A stretch of DNA of 64,000 nucleotides from Ignelater luminosus (Eukaryota > Arthropoda > Insecta > Coleoptera > Elateridae): contig VTPC01008827.1 of assembly GCA_011009095.1 (NCBI GenBank), positions 1 through 64,000 of the forward strand, written 5' to 3'. Of the stretch, positions 22,519 to 32,654 are shown in pieces; position 1 is the first letter of the stretch; each line of letters opens with the position of its first letter. The position numbers were made by a program, and so were the translations under genes. The notes under the pieces are model-generated. The model was not told the DNA's origin. It worked only from the letters and a program-made list of their open reading frames with translations, and ran no database searches.

Positions 22519-22562
22519 ATTTTCACCTGAGGATGACTTAATGTCGAAACCGGTTGTGAAAT
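22519..22562 (+). ncRNA. Hammerhead-ribozyme-like motif
   Basis: Core elements in type I hammerhead order: TTTCAC (22521-22526) pairs with GTGAAA (22556-22561) as stem I; CTGAGGA (22527-22533) matches CUGANGA; GAC/GTC (22535-22537 with 22543-22545) forms a short stem II; GAAA at 22546-22549; then ACCGGT (22549-22554), self-complementary and able to form stem III only between two RNAs, as in the short-stem-III dimeric hammerheads known from Penelope-like retroelements and retrozymes; U at 22555 as the residue before cleavage. The weakness is one extra U (22534) between A9 and stem II, which could prevent activity. Confidence 0.4.
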
Positions 22563-22599
22563 ATACATAAATTCAATAGGAATTTAAAGAAGTACCTAC

Positions 22600-23035
22600 A
22601 TTTTAATAATTAATTTTTTTAATGAATTTCACTTCACGAAGGTATTGCTAAGTTAGAAGGAATTAAACGTTAATATTTTTAATGAATTCTACCCCAATCT
22701 AGCGCGGGGGCGTAGCGAGGGTGTGGTTAGGTTAGAAAGAGTTAAACGTTAATCTTTTTAATGAATTCTACCCCAATCTAGCNNNNNNNNNNTTTTTAAT
22801 GAATTCTACCCCAATCTAGCGCGGGGGCGTAGCGAGGGTGTGGTTAGGTTAGAAAGAGTTAAACGTTAATCTTTTTAATGAATTCTACCCCAATCTAGCA
22901 CGGGGGCGTAGTGAGGGTGTGGTTAGGTTAGAAAGAGTTAAACGTTAATCTTGTTAATGAATTTTACCCCAACCTTCGCCGGGGCGTAGCGAAGGTGGTG
23001 CTAGGTTAGTAGTAGTTAAAAGTTCATTCTTGAAT
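22600..23035. repeat. 79-bp tandem repeat with assembly gap
   Basis: About five to six visible units of 79 bp, each with AATGAATTCTACCCCAATCT, GCGGGGGCGTAGCGAGGGTG and TTAGGTTAGAAAGAGTTAAA. Central copies are almost identical; outer ones (22620, 22960-23035) are diverged. Ten Ns at 22783-22792 interrupt the identical core, so copies have probably been collapsed by the assembler and the true array may be longer. Confidence 0.95.
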
Positions 23036-23339
23036 GAATTTACCCATGCTTGGGCGGGGTCGATGTTCTCCAGGTGATTTAAGGTCATTGGGTTGTGGTA
23101 CTGTCGGTTGATACGCTGTCGGAGAGTAGCACGGATAGCCGCGATATTATAGTGTCATGGCTGTCCTTTTGCTAGTGAACTGTCAAGATTGTCGATTTTA
23201 AAAGTTTTCCTAAAAATCTTCTAAGTGTTTGCCGTCGGAGAGGTCTTCTGCAGGTGTCATTCGATTCTCTGAATGGATACACATGCATTGGTAAGGTTAA
23301 ATTCTTTCTGTACAAGTTCAATCCTAGGGGTAGCTGTAT

Positions 23340-23632
23340 CGAACTGTTACCGTCATTCCAAAGCAATCGTGTAGAATTCTGAAAACCGTGGTTTCTGAAA
23401 CTCCTGATAATGCTGCTAATTGTCGTTTCTTTATTCTTGCATCCTCCAGTACCAAACACTTGGTTTTGTCAATAACATCCGAAGTGGCCACGTCAATGGG
23501 GTGGCCTGGACGGGGATCATTATCCAATGATTGTCGACCATGTTTAAAAAAAAGTCTAATATTCGTAGCTTGTTGGAAGCTTAGTGAAGTAGTTGGAAAT
23601 TTTCGAAACCTGAAAATTGTATTAACTAGCAA
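23340..23632 (-). pseudogene. mariner transposase, N-terminal HTH piece
   Basis: The minus strand reads FFKHGRQSLDNDPRPGHP, then VIDKTKCLVLEDARIKKRQL and ALSGVSETTVFRILHDCFGM. This is the paired helix-turn-helix DNA-binding domain of mariner transposases, including the linker motif DDxRPGxP (here DNDPRPGHP). The frame is open for 102 codons and breaks at the inverted repeat at 23339. The remainder of the gene is at 21325-21524. The far N-terminus (upstream of FFKHGR) is diverged. Confidence 0.85.
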
Positions 23633-23654
23633 AAGTTTAGAGGATGTAATAGAG

Positions 23655-24563
23655 GTAGATAAATAGGAACAATTAGTTCGAAACTATCATCAGGGGAAAA
23701 CGAAACAATGAGATTTTCCAAAGATTCAAAACAAGATATTCAAAGTTGTGTTAATACATAAATGCGAAATGTGCCACGTTACTGGGTATTGTAAGCGTCC
23801 CTTTGTTCCGGGAATGAGCGTAACTGAAACACCGGGCAGACTATTTGAAATTTTGCACATTGATATATTTCACTTTGAAAATAATCAGTTTCTTACCATA
23901 ATAGACATATTTACATATTCCAAATGTACCCCCTATCTAGCAGGAATGTGACAGAAACCTTGAAGAAATATTTTAGCCATTTTATATACCCCATTCTAAT
24001 CGTGTGTGACAATCAGTTTAATACGCAACTATTTAAACAATTTTGTGGGCTTTATAAAATCAGGATACACTTTACAACTCCAAGGTCCTCTACGGGGAGC
24101 TCTCCAGTTGAAAGGTTCCATTCGACAATAATCGAACATCTTAGATTATTAAAGGAACAGGACAAAAAACTAACGTTAAGGAAAACTATCTAAAAGCAGT
24201 CATAGCTTATAATAATACAGTCTATTCGGTGACAGGTAAAAAGTCCATGGAATTGTTGTTAGGCCATTTTTGAAATAAAGAACAATTTGGAACAGATCCA
24301 GAAATCCAATTAACATTAAATTACAAAATTATCCAAAAACAAAAAGACTTAATGAATCAGTACGACCAAATTAAAGAAAAAGAGCTGTGCCAAAAGATAC
24401 AAAGGGTTAAAAATTCAACAGAAACGTTAAAGATATCCCTGATCAGGCAAATTATGGGTACCAAAAAAACCAAAGCATGGAATAATAGTAAAAACCCCTT
24501 TGTTAAAATTCAGATTAAAAATACTAATACACTCAGAGTAAAGAAAATTTTAAACGAAATTTA
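23655..24563 (+). pseudogene. Errantivirus pol, second part: integrase
   Basis: An HHCC zinc finger starts with YHQGK (about 23683) and CEMCHVTGYCK (about 23764-23796). The catalytic core shows the first Asp in ILHIDIF (23862-23864), the second in VCDN (24008-24010) and the Glu in SPVERFHSTI (24110-24112), 33 residues after the second Asp, slightly short of the usual spacing. A frameshift near 23945 splits the core between two frames, and a stop at 24191 separates the C-terminal Lys-rich tail (24352-24564). It continues the pol that stops at 21255. Catalytic acids are kept but the gene is broken. Confidence 0.88.
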
Positions 24564-24576
24564 AAAATTTCTGTTG

Positions 24577-24591
24577 TTGCAGGACGAAATG
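24577..24591 (+). promoter_or_regulatory. Possible env splice acceptor and start
   Basis: A pyrimidine-rich TTTCTGTTGTTGCAG ends at 24582, and the env ATG is at 24589. Errantivirus env is made from a spliced mRNA whose acceptor lies near the end of pol, so position and sequence both fit. No donor was identified. Confidence 0.45.
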
Positions 24592-25075
24592 CGAATCTAT
24601 ATATTAATTCTACTCCTGGCCCATCTTGCAGCAGCGTATGAATTAACAAAACTAGAAAATAAAAACAGTATTTTACCATTTAGAATAGGTAAAGGTAGAA
24701 TAGTAGATAATTGCTACACGTTATGCTTATCGCTTAGATTTAAAAATATATGAGGATCATTATCAACAACTTCTTTCCGACTACAATAGTATTCCAAATC
24801 GAACGCAAAAGGCAACTTCTGAAATTTTAGAAACTACTAATAAACTAGTGCAAAGGAAATTAGGAGATATTAAAAATAAGCTGAGTAACCTGATTGATCA
24901 CAAAATTAGTAAGAGGGCATTGTTTGATAGTTTAGTTTCACTAATTAAATTTGTAGCAGGTAACCTCGATAGTAATGATGCCAAAAGATACGACGACGCA
25001 ATCGACCAGTTACAGGAACAAAAAAGCAAAAGCTACCAAACATTAATTTATCCACATTGACTATCACAACATTTA
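24589..25075 (+). pseudogene. Errantivirus env relic, truncated
   Basis: Env of errantiviruses is a baculovirus-F-like membrane glycoprotein acquired by this gypsy lineage. The relic begins with a short hydrophobic, signal-peptide-like segment (24589-24640), is interrupted by frameshifts near 24720 and stops, and has a 70-codon open piece at 24848-25060 matching the region around the proteolytic cleavage site and the conserved block just after it. After 25075 only stop-rich scraps remain to about 25430. The transmembrane end and 3' LTR are not recognisable. The gene cannot produce a full protein. Confidence 0.7.
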
Positions 25076-28000
25076 AGTATTCTTAATATTGTTATAATCG
25101 CCATTCCAGTAATACGATCGTAAAAGAGATAACTGTTGACACTGTTCATAGTTCGCAGCGAGGGATATCTAAATATAAGGTCATGATTAAACAACAAATA
25201 TTAAATAGGAAAGTGAATCGACAAGACTTCCATTACAGAAACGTATATCATTATTTATGAAACTAAACATTAATACAAGAACAAATATTGTTCCTGAAAA
25301 GCAAAGCTCTGCTATTATTGAAAAATCGATATTACCAACATATTAAATAAGTCTTTACAAGGGGCAGGTGCCACAGAAATGAAAGTCATCACTTACATTT
25401 TAGTGTTTGTTTTAAGGATGGTAATAAATTAGTTTTAGACATTTATGAGTCGTAAAATTTTGTATTTTCTTGGCGGAAGGTTTTGTCGAAGTTCTTCGTG
25501 AAAGGTATCTCTAACTTTATACATATAAAATTGCACACTCTAAAAACCTTTAAAATTATTTTAGTTCCTGTCTAAATGGCTATAAAATTAAAATGGAAAA
25601 TCTGTCGTTCCATATAGAAACGGTAATATAATATTTCGTTAAAATCAAAGTTTAATATTCCGCATAGCATTCCATTTGGTTATGAAATACGAAAAGGGAA
25701 ATAGCTTTAGGAGAAGTAAATTTACCTTTAATATATTTACTTGCAAAAAGGATAACTGAAACCTCCTATTGCTATATACCTAAAGCTCGTTTTTGCAGAT
25801 TGGATGCCGTACCGGATATTAAAGCTTTTTGTTAGACAGGGTAATGTTAAAAACAGATAACGTGACAGCGCACAAATGCATAGAAATGAACATTTTTAAT
25901 GCGGTCATGTCACTTTTATAATAGGCAATCACTTCAAGATGATGAATTTTTTCGACATTTTTTGTTAGAACTAAACAGCCTAGAAATTTCTGTGGATGTC
26001 TCCCGGCTTTATACTAACGATTTCAAGTGTACACTTTAAATTTGAAAAAGAAAGGTGTTTACATTTTTCTCTTCTGCGTCTCCAATTCCATTCTTAGATT
26101 GAGGGAAATATTAGCATTGTAATAGGAAATAAGAAAGGCAACTCGTAAACCCAAAAAGGCCGATAAGAGTGGCAGTAAATTTTATTTTGGGAGCTTTTAT
26201 GGATTTCCGACAGTGCTCGAAATACCTAAATGCACTATCCATAATCGATACTGTACTTTGGAACAAACGAAAGTTCGTAATTGACCTAGATCACGACGAC
26301 ACGCATCCCCCGTCGTACCTTTTAAAGAAGCAGGACTGGAGCCTCAAATCCAGTCACCGTTGATAACTTTGTTGCTTAAACTAATAAAAAAAAGAAAACT
26401 TACACAAAGATATCGAGATAGAATCGATCGAAAAACGAAGTGTTGTACGTGATAGGAACCCTTATTTACTTTTCCCTGTGTCTACTGATAAAGATCGTAA
26501 ATCACTTTAACTTACAATGATTTGTCAAATCTGCCGGAAGTTCTTCAACGCTATTGAAATTAATTTAATCCTTAATCACGTAGTGGCGGTTTTTCGAAAT
26601 TTCTTTTCTGTCCTCATTCAACTGCCGACTCGATAAATCAAAATCCATCGATCTTTGTCGAAAGTTCGAACTAGGTCGACCCGAATTTACAACTCTTTAA
26701 TCAATTAAGACATCGTGAAAAAGTAAAAGTCCGGCAACACCGAGAAGTCTAAAAAGATAAATAGGTGTGTATCTGTCAACTTTTCTTTTCCAGTATACGC
26801 GAAGTGTTAATATTACACGTATGAGATTTCATCTAGAAGCATTCGATATGTCGTTGAAATGTAGATATATGATAAAAGGAATTGTATCGGCATATACCTT
26901 TCTACGTCTAATGTGCTCTCGTGACTGAAGATGTATCAAATATCGCCGCTTATAATATGTAACTTTGTACGATGCCAAAATTTCCCACACTGCACAAAAG
27001 AAACGCTTTGAAAGCGTAGAAGTTAACTCAATCTCTGAAAAAAACCCATCGAAAAGCTAGAATTTGATACTGGAAAATTTTTAATCTAAAATAAAATTTT
27101 ATTGTTGTTTTTTATTAAATTTTTTTTCAACAGCTGTTTTATTGGTTTACTTCTTTAAAAATTTTATCAGGATGTAAAAGTTAAAACAGTTTAGTACTAT
27201 AGCTTGTTTTACCCTAATAATGTGAAGTTTCAGTCGGATGATTTCATTTATTAGAGAGTGTTATAAGGTCCCAAAGTAAATGGTAAAGCGGTTACAAATT
27301 CAAATTTATCTTAAACCGACTAGCAGGAAGCTTAATAATATATCATATCTAAAGGGAAAATGGCATTTTGCAAACATACGAATGTGGTATTCTCATATCT
27401 TTACACGACAGACGCTTATAAGGGTTTTAACTGAGTAAATCACACTTAAGACTATTGTGGTCTGAGATTTCGACTTCTTACTCGACACCAACACAGAGTT
27501 TTGTAGCCTTTAATGTACTTCTAACATGCAGTCTTTGTTGGGGCGAATTCGACCAAGTCCGCGTTTAGATTCAAGGTAGCCTAGGCTTTTCTAATGCTCT
27601 AACACGTTTAGGAGCCTTACTAAAAAGCTTCACGGGGAATGAAAGGAAATTGGATTCTATCTTAAGGTACGGTATATAGATTTGTTTTAGAAAATTCTTT
27701 AAATGGAATTTTCAGCTTTTTGTCTCTTATCTTATTTTTTTGCCGTTAAATCCCATGTTATGTCAAATTAATACGTTTTTATCTCTTCCTTCTTTTACAT
27801 AATATGAGTTTCAAAAAGAAATTTATTGCGTGTAGAACTAATCGACTTAAAGAGGATTTTATGTCTAAAAGGAAATAAATAGATGTGACGTATTTTTTTT
27901 ATTGAGACAATTTCAATAAAATTATTGGTACGATAATGGTATTGGGCTTTGTTATAACTTGATTTATATGGTATTTTTCCTTGTTTCCACTCCACAAATT

Positions 28001-28784
28001 TACTATTGAATGTATAGGCTATTGTAAGTTTTTATTGTCATTATTTTTTTTATTGGTTATTTATGCTTTTTTTTCTTGAGGCACATGTATTTATTTAACA
28101 TAAACCGACCGTTCCAATCGTTATTGGTTCTTTAAATATGCCAATGTATACATTTTTCAAATTTTTGTTCTATTCCATCAACAAAAAAACAAATTACACG
28201 AACAGTTACAGCAACTAGTACTAATAACGTTAAACAAACAGGAAACGCAATTGAAATGGAGATAATATTCTTGCTAATTTCGAGGTGCTGGACACGAACA
28301 TGAGTGCATTCATGGACACTCAATCGCGTTCATTCGTTGAAAATTTTGTCAGCGCAGTGTTCGAATGATTGCTCCTGTTGCAACTGCTCTTTATTGATTG
28401 GGGATTAAACTGGATTTAAAGTTAGGAGATTACCTCCACCACTGCATTTGACAACGCTGACAAACTTAGCCTACAATCTAAACATCAAGCGAAATCCTTA
28501 GCAGTTATTTTTCAGTGGTTATGTCAGCTTATCCATTCAGGGAAACGGCTTAGTTAGAATCACAGCAGCTGACCATTTTAAAATGTTCAATGTCAGCAGT
28601 AGTACAATAGTAACGCTTCGTAATTGTGTTAGTAGAGTACATACCTTTTGTTAAATCTTTGCGCGGAAGTGATGTTTCCAAGTCACTCTAACAGTGAAAA
28701 AGGTGCATAAGCTTCATTTTGGTCCACTAACATATGCTGCTGTACAAGTGCAAGAAGAAATTTTCCAAAGTAGCTGAAAGGCGA
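25076..28784. other. AT-rich stretch, no gene supported
   Basis: The first 350 bp may hold env decay. The rest shows no recognised protein. A 64-codon frame at 26169-26363 and a hydrophobic minus-strand frame at 28132-28323 (one 22-residue membrane-like segment) lack family matches and splice signals. Confidence 0.4.
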
Positions 28785-29905
28785 AAACGTGACACTGTCA
28801 TTTTCCGTCCTTTTGGTTTGGAAGAAGTCAACCAACCACACAAACCATCTAAATTATCAAACTAATACAATCTCCGAAAGAATCTTCCACGACTCAGATA
28901 ACCGGAAGCTCAAACAACCTAAGAAGAACTGAACGATCTTGTTTGCAATGCGGAGCTGTCTAAGACTAAAGCAGAGAAACTATGACACTGCCATTTTCGT
29001 CCCTTTGGTTTAGAAGAAGTCAACCAATCACACAAACCATCTAAATTATCAAACTAATACAATCTTCAAAAGAATCTACCTCGATTCAGCTTAGGAGAAG
29101 CTCAAAAAATCTAAGAAGAATTCAACGATCTTGCTTACAATCTGGAGCTGTCTAAGATTAAAGCAAGGAAAATGTGACACTGTTATTTTCCGTCCCTTTG
29201 CTTTGAAAGACGTCCACGAATGACACAAACCATCTAAAGTATTAAACCAATACAATCTCCAAAAGAATCTTCCATGATTCAGATAACCGGAAACTCAAAC
29301 AGCCTAAGAAGAACTGAAAGATCTTGTTTACAATATGGAGCTAAGACTAAAGCAGGGAAAATGTGACATTACCATTTTCCGTGCCTTTGGTTTGGAAGAA
29401 GTCACTCAATCACACAAACCATCTAAATTATCAAACTAATACAATTTCCAAAAGAATCTTCTACGATTCAAATCACCAGAAGCTTAAACAACCTAAGAAG
29501 ACCTGAACGATCTGTTCTGTTTATAATCTAATGCTGTCTAAGGCTAAAGCAGATAAAGTGTGACACTGTCATTTTACGTCCTTTTGGTTTGGAAGAAGTC
29601 AACCAATCACACAAACTATCTAAATTATCAAACTAATACAATCTCCGAAGAAATCTTCCACGATTCAAATCAACGCAAGCTCAAACAACCCAAGAAGAAC
29701 TGAACGATCTCCTTTACAATCTGTAGCTGTCTAAGATTAAAGCAGAGAGAATGTGATACTGTCCTTTTCCGTCCGTTTGGTTTGAAAGTAGTCAACCAAT
29801 CACACAAACCATCAAAATTATCAAACTTGTAGAATCTCCGAAAGAATTATCCACGATTCAAATCATCGGAAGCTCAAACAACCTAAAAACAACTGAACGA
29901 TCTTC
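28785..29905. repeat. Satellite-like tandem array, ~193-bp units
   Basis: Six head-to-tail units, each opening with GTGACACTGTCATTTTCCGT and containing TTTGGTTTGGAAGAAGTCAA, CACACAAACCATCTAAATTA, TCAAACTAATACAATCTC and AACCTAAGAAGAACTGAACG. The TGACAC box falls at 28790, 28983, 29175, 29364, 29561 and 29754, so spacing is 189-197 bp. Units differ by substitutions and small indels. No frame stays open through the units. Confidence 0.95.
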
Positions 29906-31440
29906 GTGGGGTTTTTGTTTATTTATTTATTAATTTAGTGAACCGATGTTGAGACAGATTTACTATCACATTTTTACTAGTTTTTGCTAATTGGGTTCTA
30001 GATTAAATTCTGCTAAAAGAAGTTGATCTGAACATTTTGATTTTTTCTACGGAACGTAAGTGGAATTGTTTGGATTGGTTGAGCGATTTGTTACGACTGT
30101 GCGGGGAGTTTCTTTTTGGGAAGACAGACCGTCTATGCTCGGCGAACCTATCGGCCCTGGTTGTAACGAGATTAGTGTTTATTGTGAAAAAGCCTTTATA
30201 TCAGGGTAAGTTACTTTCCTCTTTGTTTTTCTTAGGGATGTTGATAGGATATATTTTGTACCCAGCTTTTCGTGGAGGTAGTTTCTAAAGCTAATTTTAT
30301 GGAAATTCCTTCTGGCCTTCTCGCAACATAAGCTCATTAGGATCCCGATCTAACTATACCACCGCCTCACTTTGTTCTTGATAGCATGCAGACCTTCCAC
30401 TAATCTGCTGGAGCTAAAATCATAAGAATAATTTTGATCTGGTCCAGGGTTGTGCGTGTAACTGTCCGTCTGTGAGATGAGGACAACACCTGCTTAATCC
30501 ACATGTGAAGTCAATGGCACCTAACCTTTATGGAATTTAACATTTCTCAATTGCAAATAAATTTACAAATTATCAATCCCTAGCACTTATCAAATTTTGT
30601 TTTTATCTTAATACAATTTAGAAATTTTGTGTGTTGACCGAATTTGTAGGCTTATCATACAAGTTTATTTCATGTTCATTTCAAAACTATTATCAGAACA
30701 GGGAACTTTTATTGAAATTATTGTTGCTTTCGTAAATTGGTTTATTACAACTGTTACACCTTTACGATCAGATCTGTATCCCAGCGGAATTCTTCGGAGT
30801 AATTGGTGTGTCTTTTTTTCAATGCTTCAGTAATTCCAAAATTTTTATTTATTTATCATAAAATCTTTATTAGGAACGGTCATATTTGAAACTTGTAATA
30901 GTAGATTTTTGGTTTATCACAAGTTACTATAGATACAATTTTGATCTTAGATTTAGTTTGTTCATTTTTGAAATTTTTATTTATTTTGAAGTTTTCAAAA
31001 TTCTCTCTTGTTGCCTTTTAGATTATCAAAAGGGTGATAATGCATTATTTTTACTTGTTCATTTCTATGGATCTTGAACTATACGATAAAGTACTTGTAA
31101 ATGCTTACACTTTACTTATTGAATTAATATTTAAATATTTAAATTTATTATTTTGTCGTTATACAAATTTAACTGTATTTATCAATTGGATAACTTAGTA
31201 GACGTTTTTGTCTTTATTGAATACTTGTATTGATTTTTTTTCCCATCCCGTTCGAAAATTCTATTTACATGAAAGAAGCCTACGACAACCTAAAACAGGT
31301 GTTTAACTGTCTTCAATACAGCAAATACGGTTGTAATCTTTGTGTTGATCTGAAAGCAGTGATTAGAACGGAAACCCAAACGAATCAGAATTGGAACTGG
31401 AACCTATTAGATCTATCGGAACCTACACGCTTATAATTTA
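29906..31440. other. AT-rich stretch, no gene supported
   Basis: An 83-codon plus-strand frame (30037-30288) contains an internal GTAAGTTA (30206) that resembles a splice donor after TATATCAGG, but no partner acceptor or protein match was found. Other frames are AT-driven. Confidence 0.35.
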
Positions 31441-32357
31441 CAGTAGGAACGGTTCTTTTCCGTTCCAAATTTTGGTTCCGCGACTTTCATTCCTTTCTAC
31501 ATTAACTTCTAATGATAAATTCACTCATTTGTGTTGCATTCCACAACCGGACTCACCTACAGAGTGACAAAGAGGAAAAATCCAGCGACTCCTAGCTTTT
31601 GTTTTTGTTTGTGTTGTTTTGTTTTTGTCATTTTTTATACATTGTTCGTTGTTTATTCAGTTGCATTTGTTAGTGGTTTGTTAATAGCAAGTACTATCAG
31701 CACTATGGAGTGAAATAGATGTAATCCTGTTCACAGTTATTTCGGATATTATAAGGCAGAAGATATATCAGTTTGTAAACTCTGCAGTGTTAAAATTCAG
31801 GTATGTAGATACTTTGTAAACCACGCGAAATAATCATTGCTACGTTCATAATATTGTTTTAAGATAATTATGCAACTAACTTGATGATACATTACAAAGC
31901 TTTCCAAGCTAAAGAAATTCACAAAATTACAAAAAAAAACAAGAAACTACAAGCAATAGCAATTTAAATACCTCTGTTAAACAAAAAAGATTAGACGATT
32001 TGTACAATGTTAAGATACAAACTTACGAGGAATTACTTATTAATGCCTGCATCGAACTGGTAACGGTCAATGGCAGACCATTCTCTATAATAGATAATTC
32101 TGCATTTAAAAAATTATTAAACCAATAATAATTAAAGCATTAAACATGAAAGTTGGATTGTCTTACGAACGGAGTTAAAGGTTTAGTGTCGAATAAAGCA
32201 CAGTTCGTTAGAAAAGATATATCAAATTGTGTTAAAGACAAACTAATATCATTAAAGGTTGATGCAGTTAGGAGACGTGACCGTTCTTTTTTAAGTATCA
32301 ATCCCCAATTTGCTGAAAACTTAAAAAATGCATTCAAAGACCATAAGATTAGTTGAA
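31441..32357 (+). pseudogene. hAT transposase (BED finger type), decayed
   Basis: hAT transposases carry an N-terminal BED zinc finger and a C-terminal RNase H/dimerisation region. Here a VCKLCSVKI piece (about 31770-31800) fits the first Cys pair of a BED finger. About 220 bp later, YEELLINACIELVTVNGRPF and IIDNSAFKKLL (about 32023-32120) is a signature block of ZBED-like hAT proteins. It continues after a frameshift with DISNCVKDKLISLKVDAV and DRSFLSINPQF (32215-32325). The catalytic domain is absent; the sequence changes at 32357. The stretch at 31441-31500 begins CAGTAGGAACGG and holds a GGAACGG...CCGTTCC inverted repeat, which may be the 5' terminus. Confidence 0.75.
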
Positions 32358-32654
32358 TGAATCGCACACCCTGAGAACTCCACTCAATCCCATTCTCAAG
32401 AAACCCAAGAGGAAGCTCAAGTACCCTCCAGCCATTCTCCTCGCTCAAGCTCCGAAGCTCCCAGACGACCTCCAAAACATCTTGGAAAGAACACCTTTGG
32501 CCACCAGATGAACCAACTAATCCCACACCCAACGTTTAGGACATCCATTCACAAAATCTCTACATATCTGTAACCCTCCACACATTTTCTTCCCTATCAC
32601 AGCTCTGTTTTCTGTTTCAGGTACCAGCAAGACTGCGGAGGCCAACGACATGCC
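32358..32654 (+). other. CT-rich stretch, unrecognised
   Basis: An open piece read as NPILKKPKRKLKYPPAILLA and following (about 32386-32510) is Lys/Pro-rich and protein-like, but I do not recognise it. TTTTCTGTTTCAG at 32610-32622 resembles a splice acceptor. The composition differs sharply from the AT-rich flanks, so it is probably another retroelement piece. Confidence 0.3.

Larger units (their letters stand above)
21525..23339. mobile_element. Element with 18-bp terminal inverted repeats, inside mariner
   Basis: ATACAGCTACCCCTAGGA at 21525-21542 is repeated as the exact reverse complement at 23322-23339. Both copies sit precisely where the mariner reading frame breaks. If the outer TA is a target duplication, the body is about 1.81 kb (21528-23336) and begins CAGCTACCCC. 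The inside is AT-rich, without a recognisable transposase. It contains a hammerhead-like motif (22519-22562), a 79-bp tandem array (22600-23035) and a 10-N assembly gap. A minus-strand stretch at 23040-23320 is fairly open (HYNIAAIRATLRQRIN) but not recognised. Whether this is one element or a composite is unclear. Confidence 0.55.

Noticed and set aside
28132-28323. Minus-strand frame with a hydrophobic 22-residue segment, downstream of the CUB exon on the same strand; possible membrane anchor exon
   Set aside because: It starts at TTG, has no convincing acceptor or donor, and no family resemblance. AT-rich DNA often gives hydrophobic frames.
32140-32532. Minus-strand 130-codon frame
   Set aside because: Its lower half is antisense to the hAT transposase block; no independent support.
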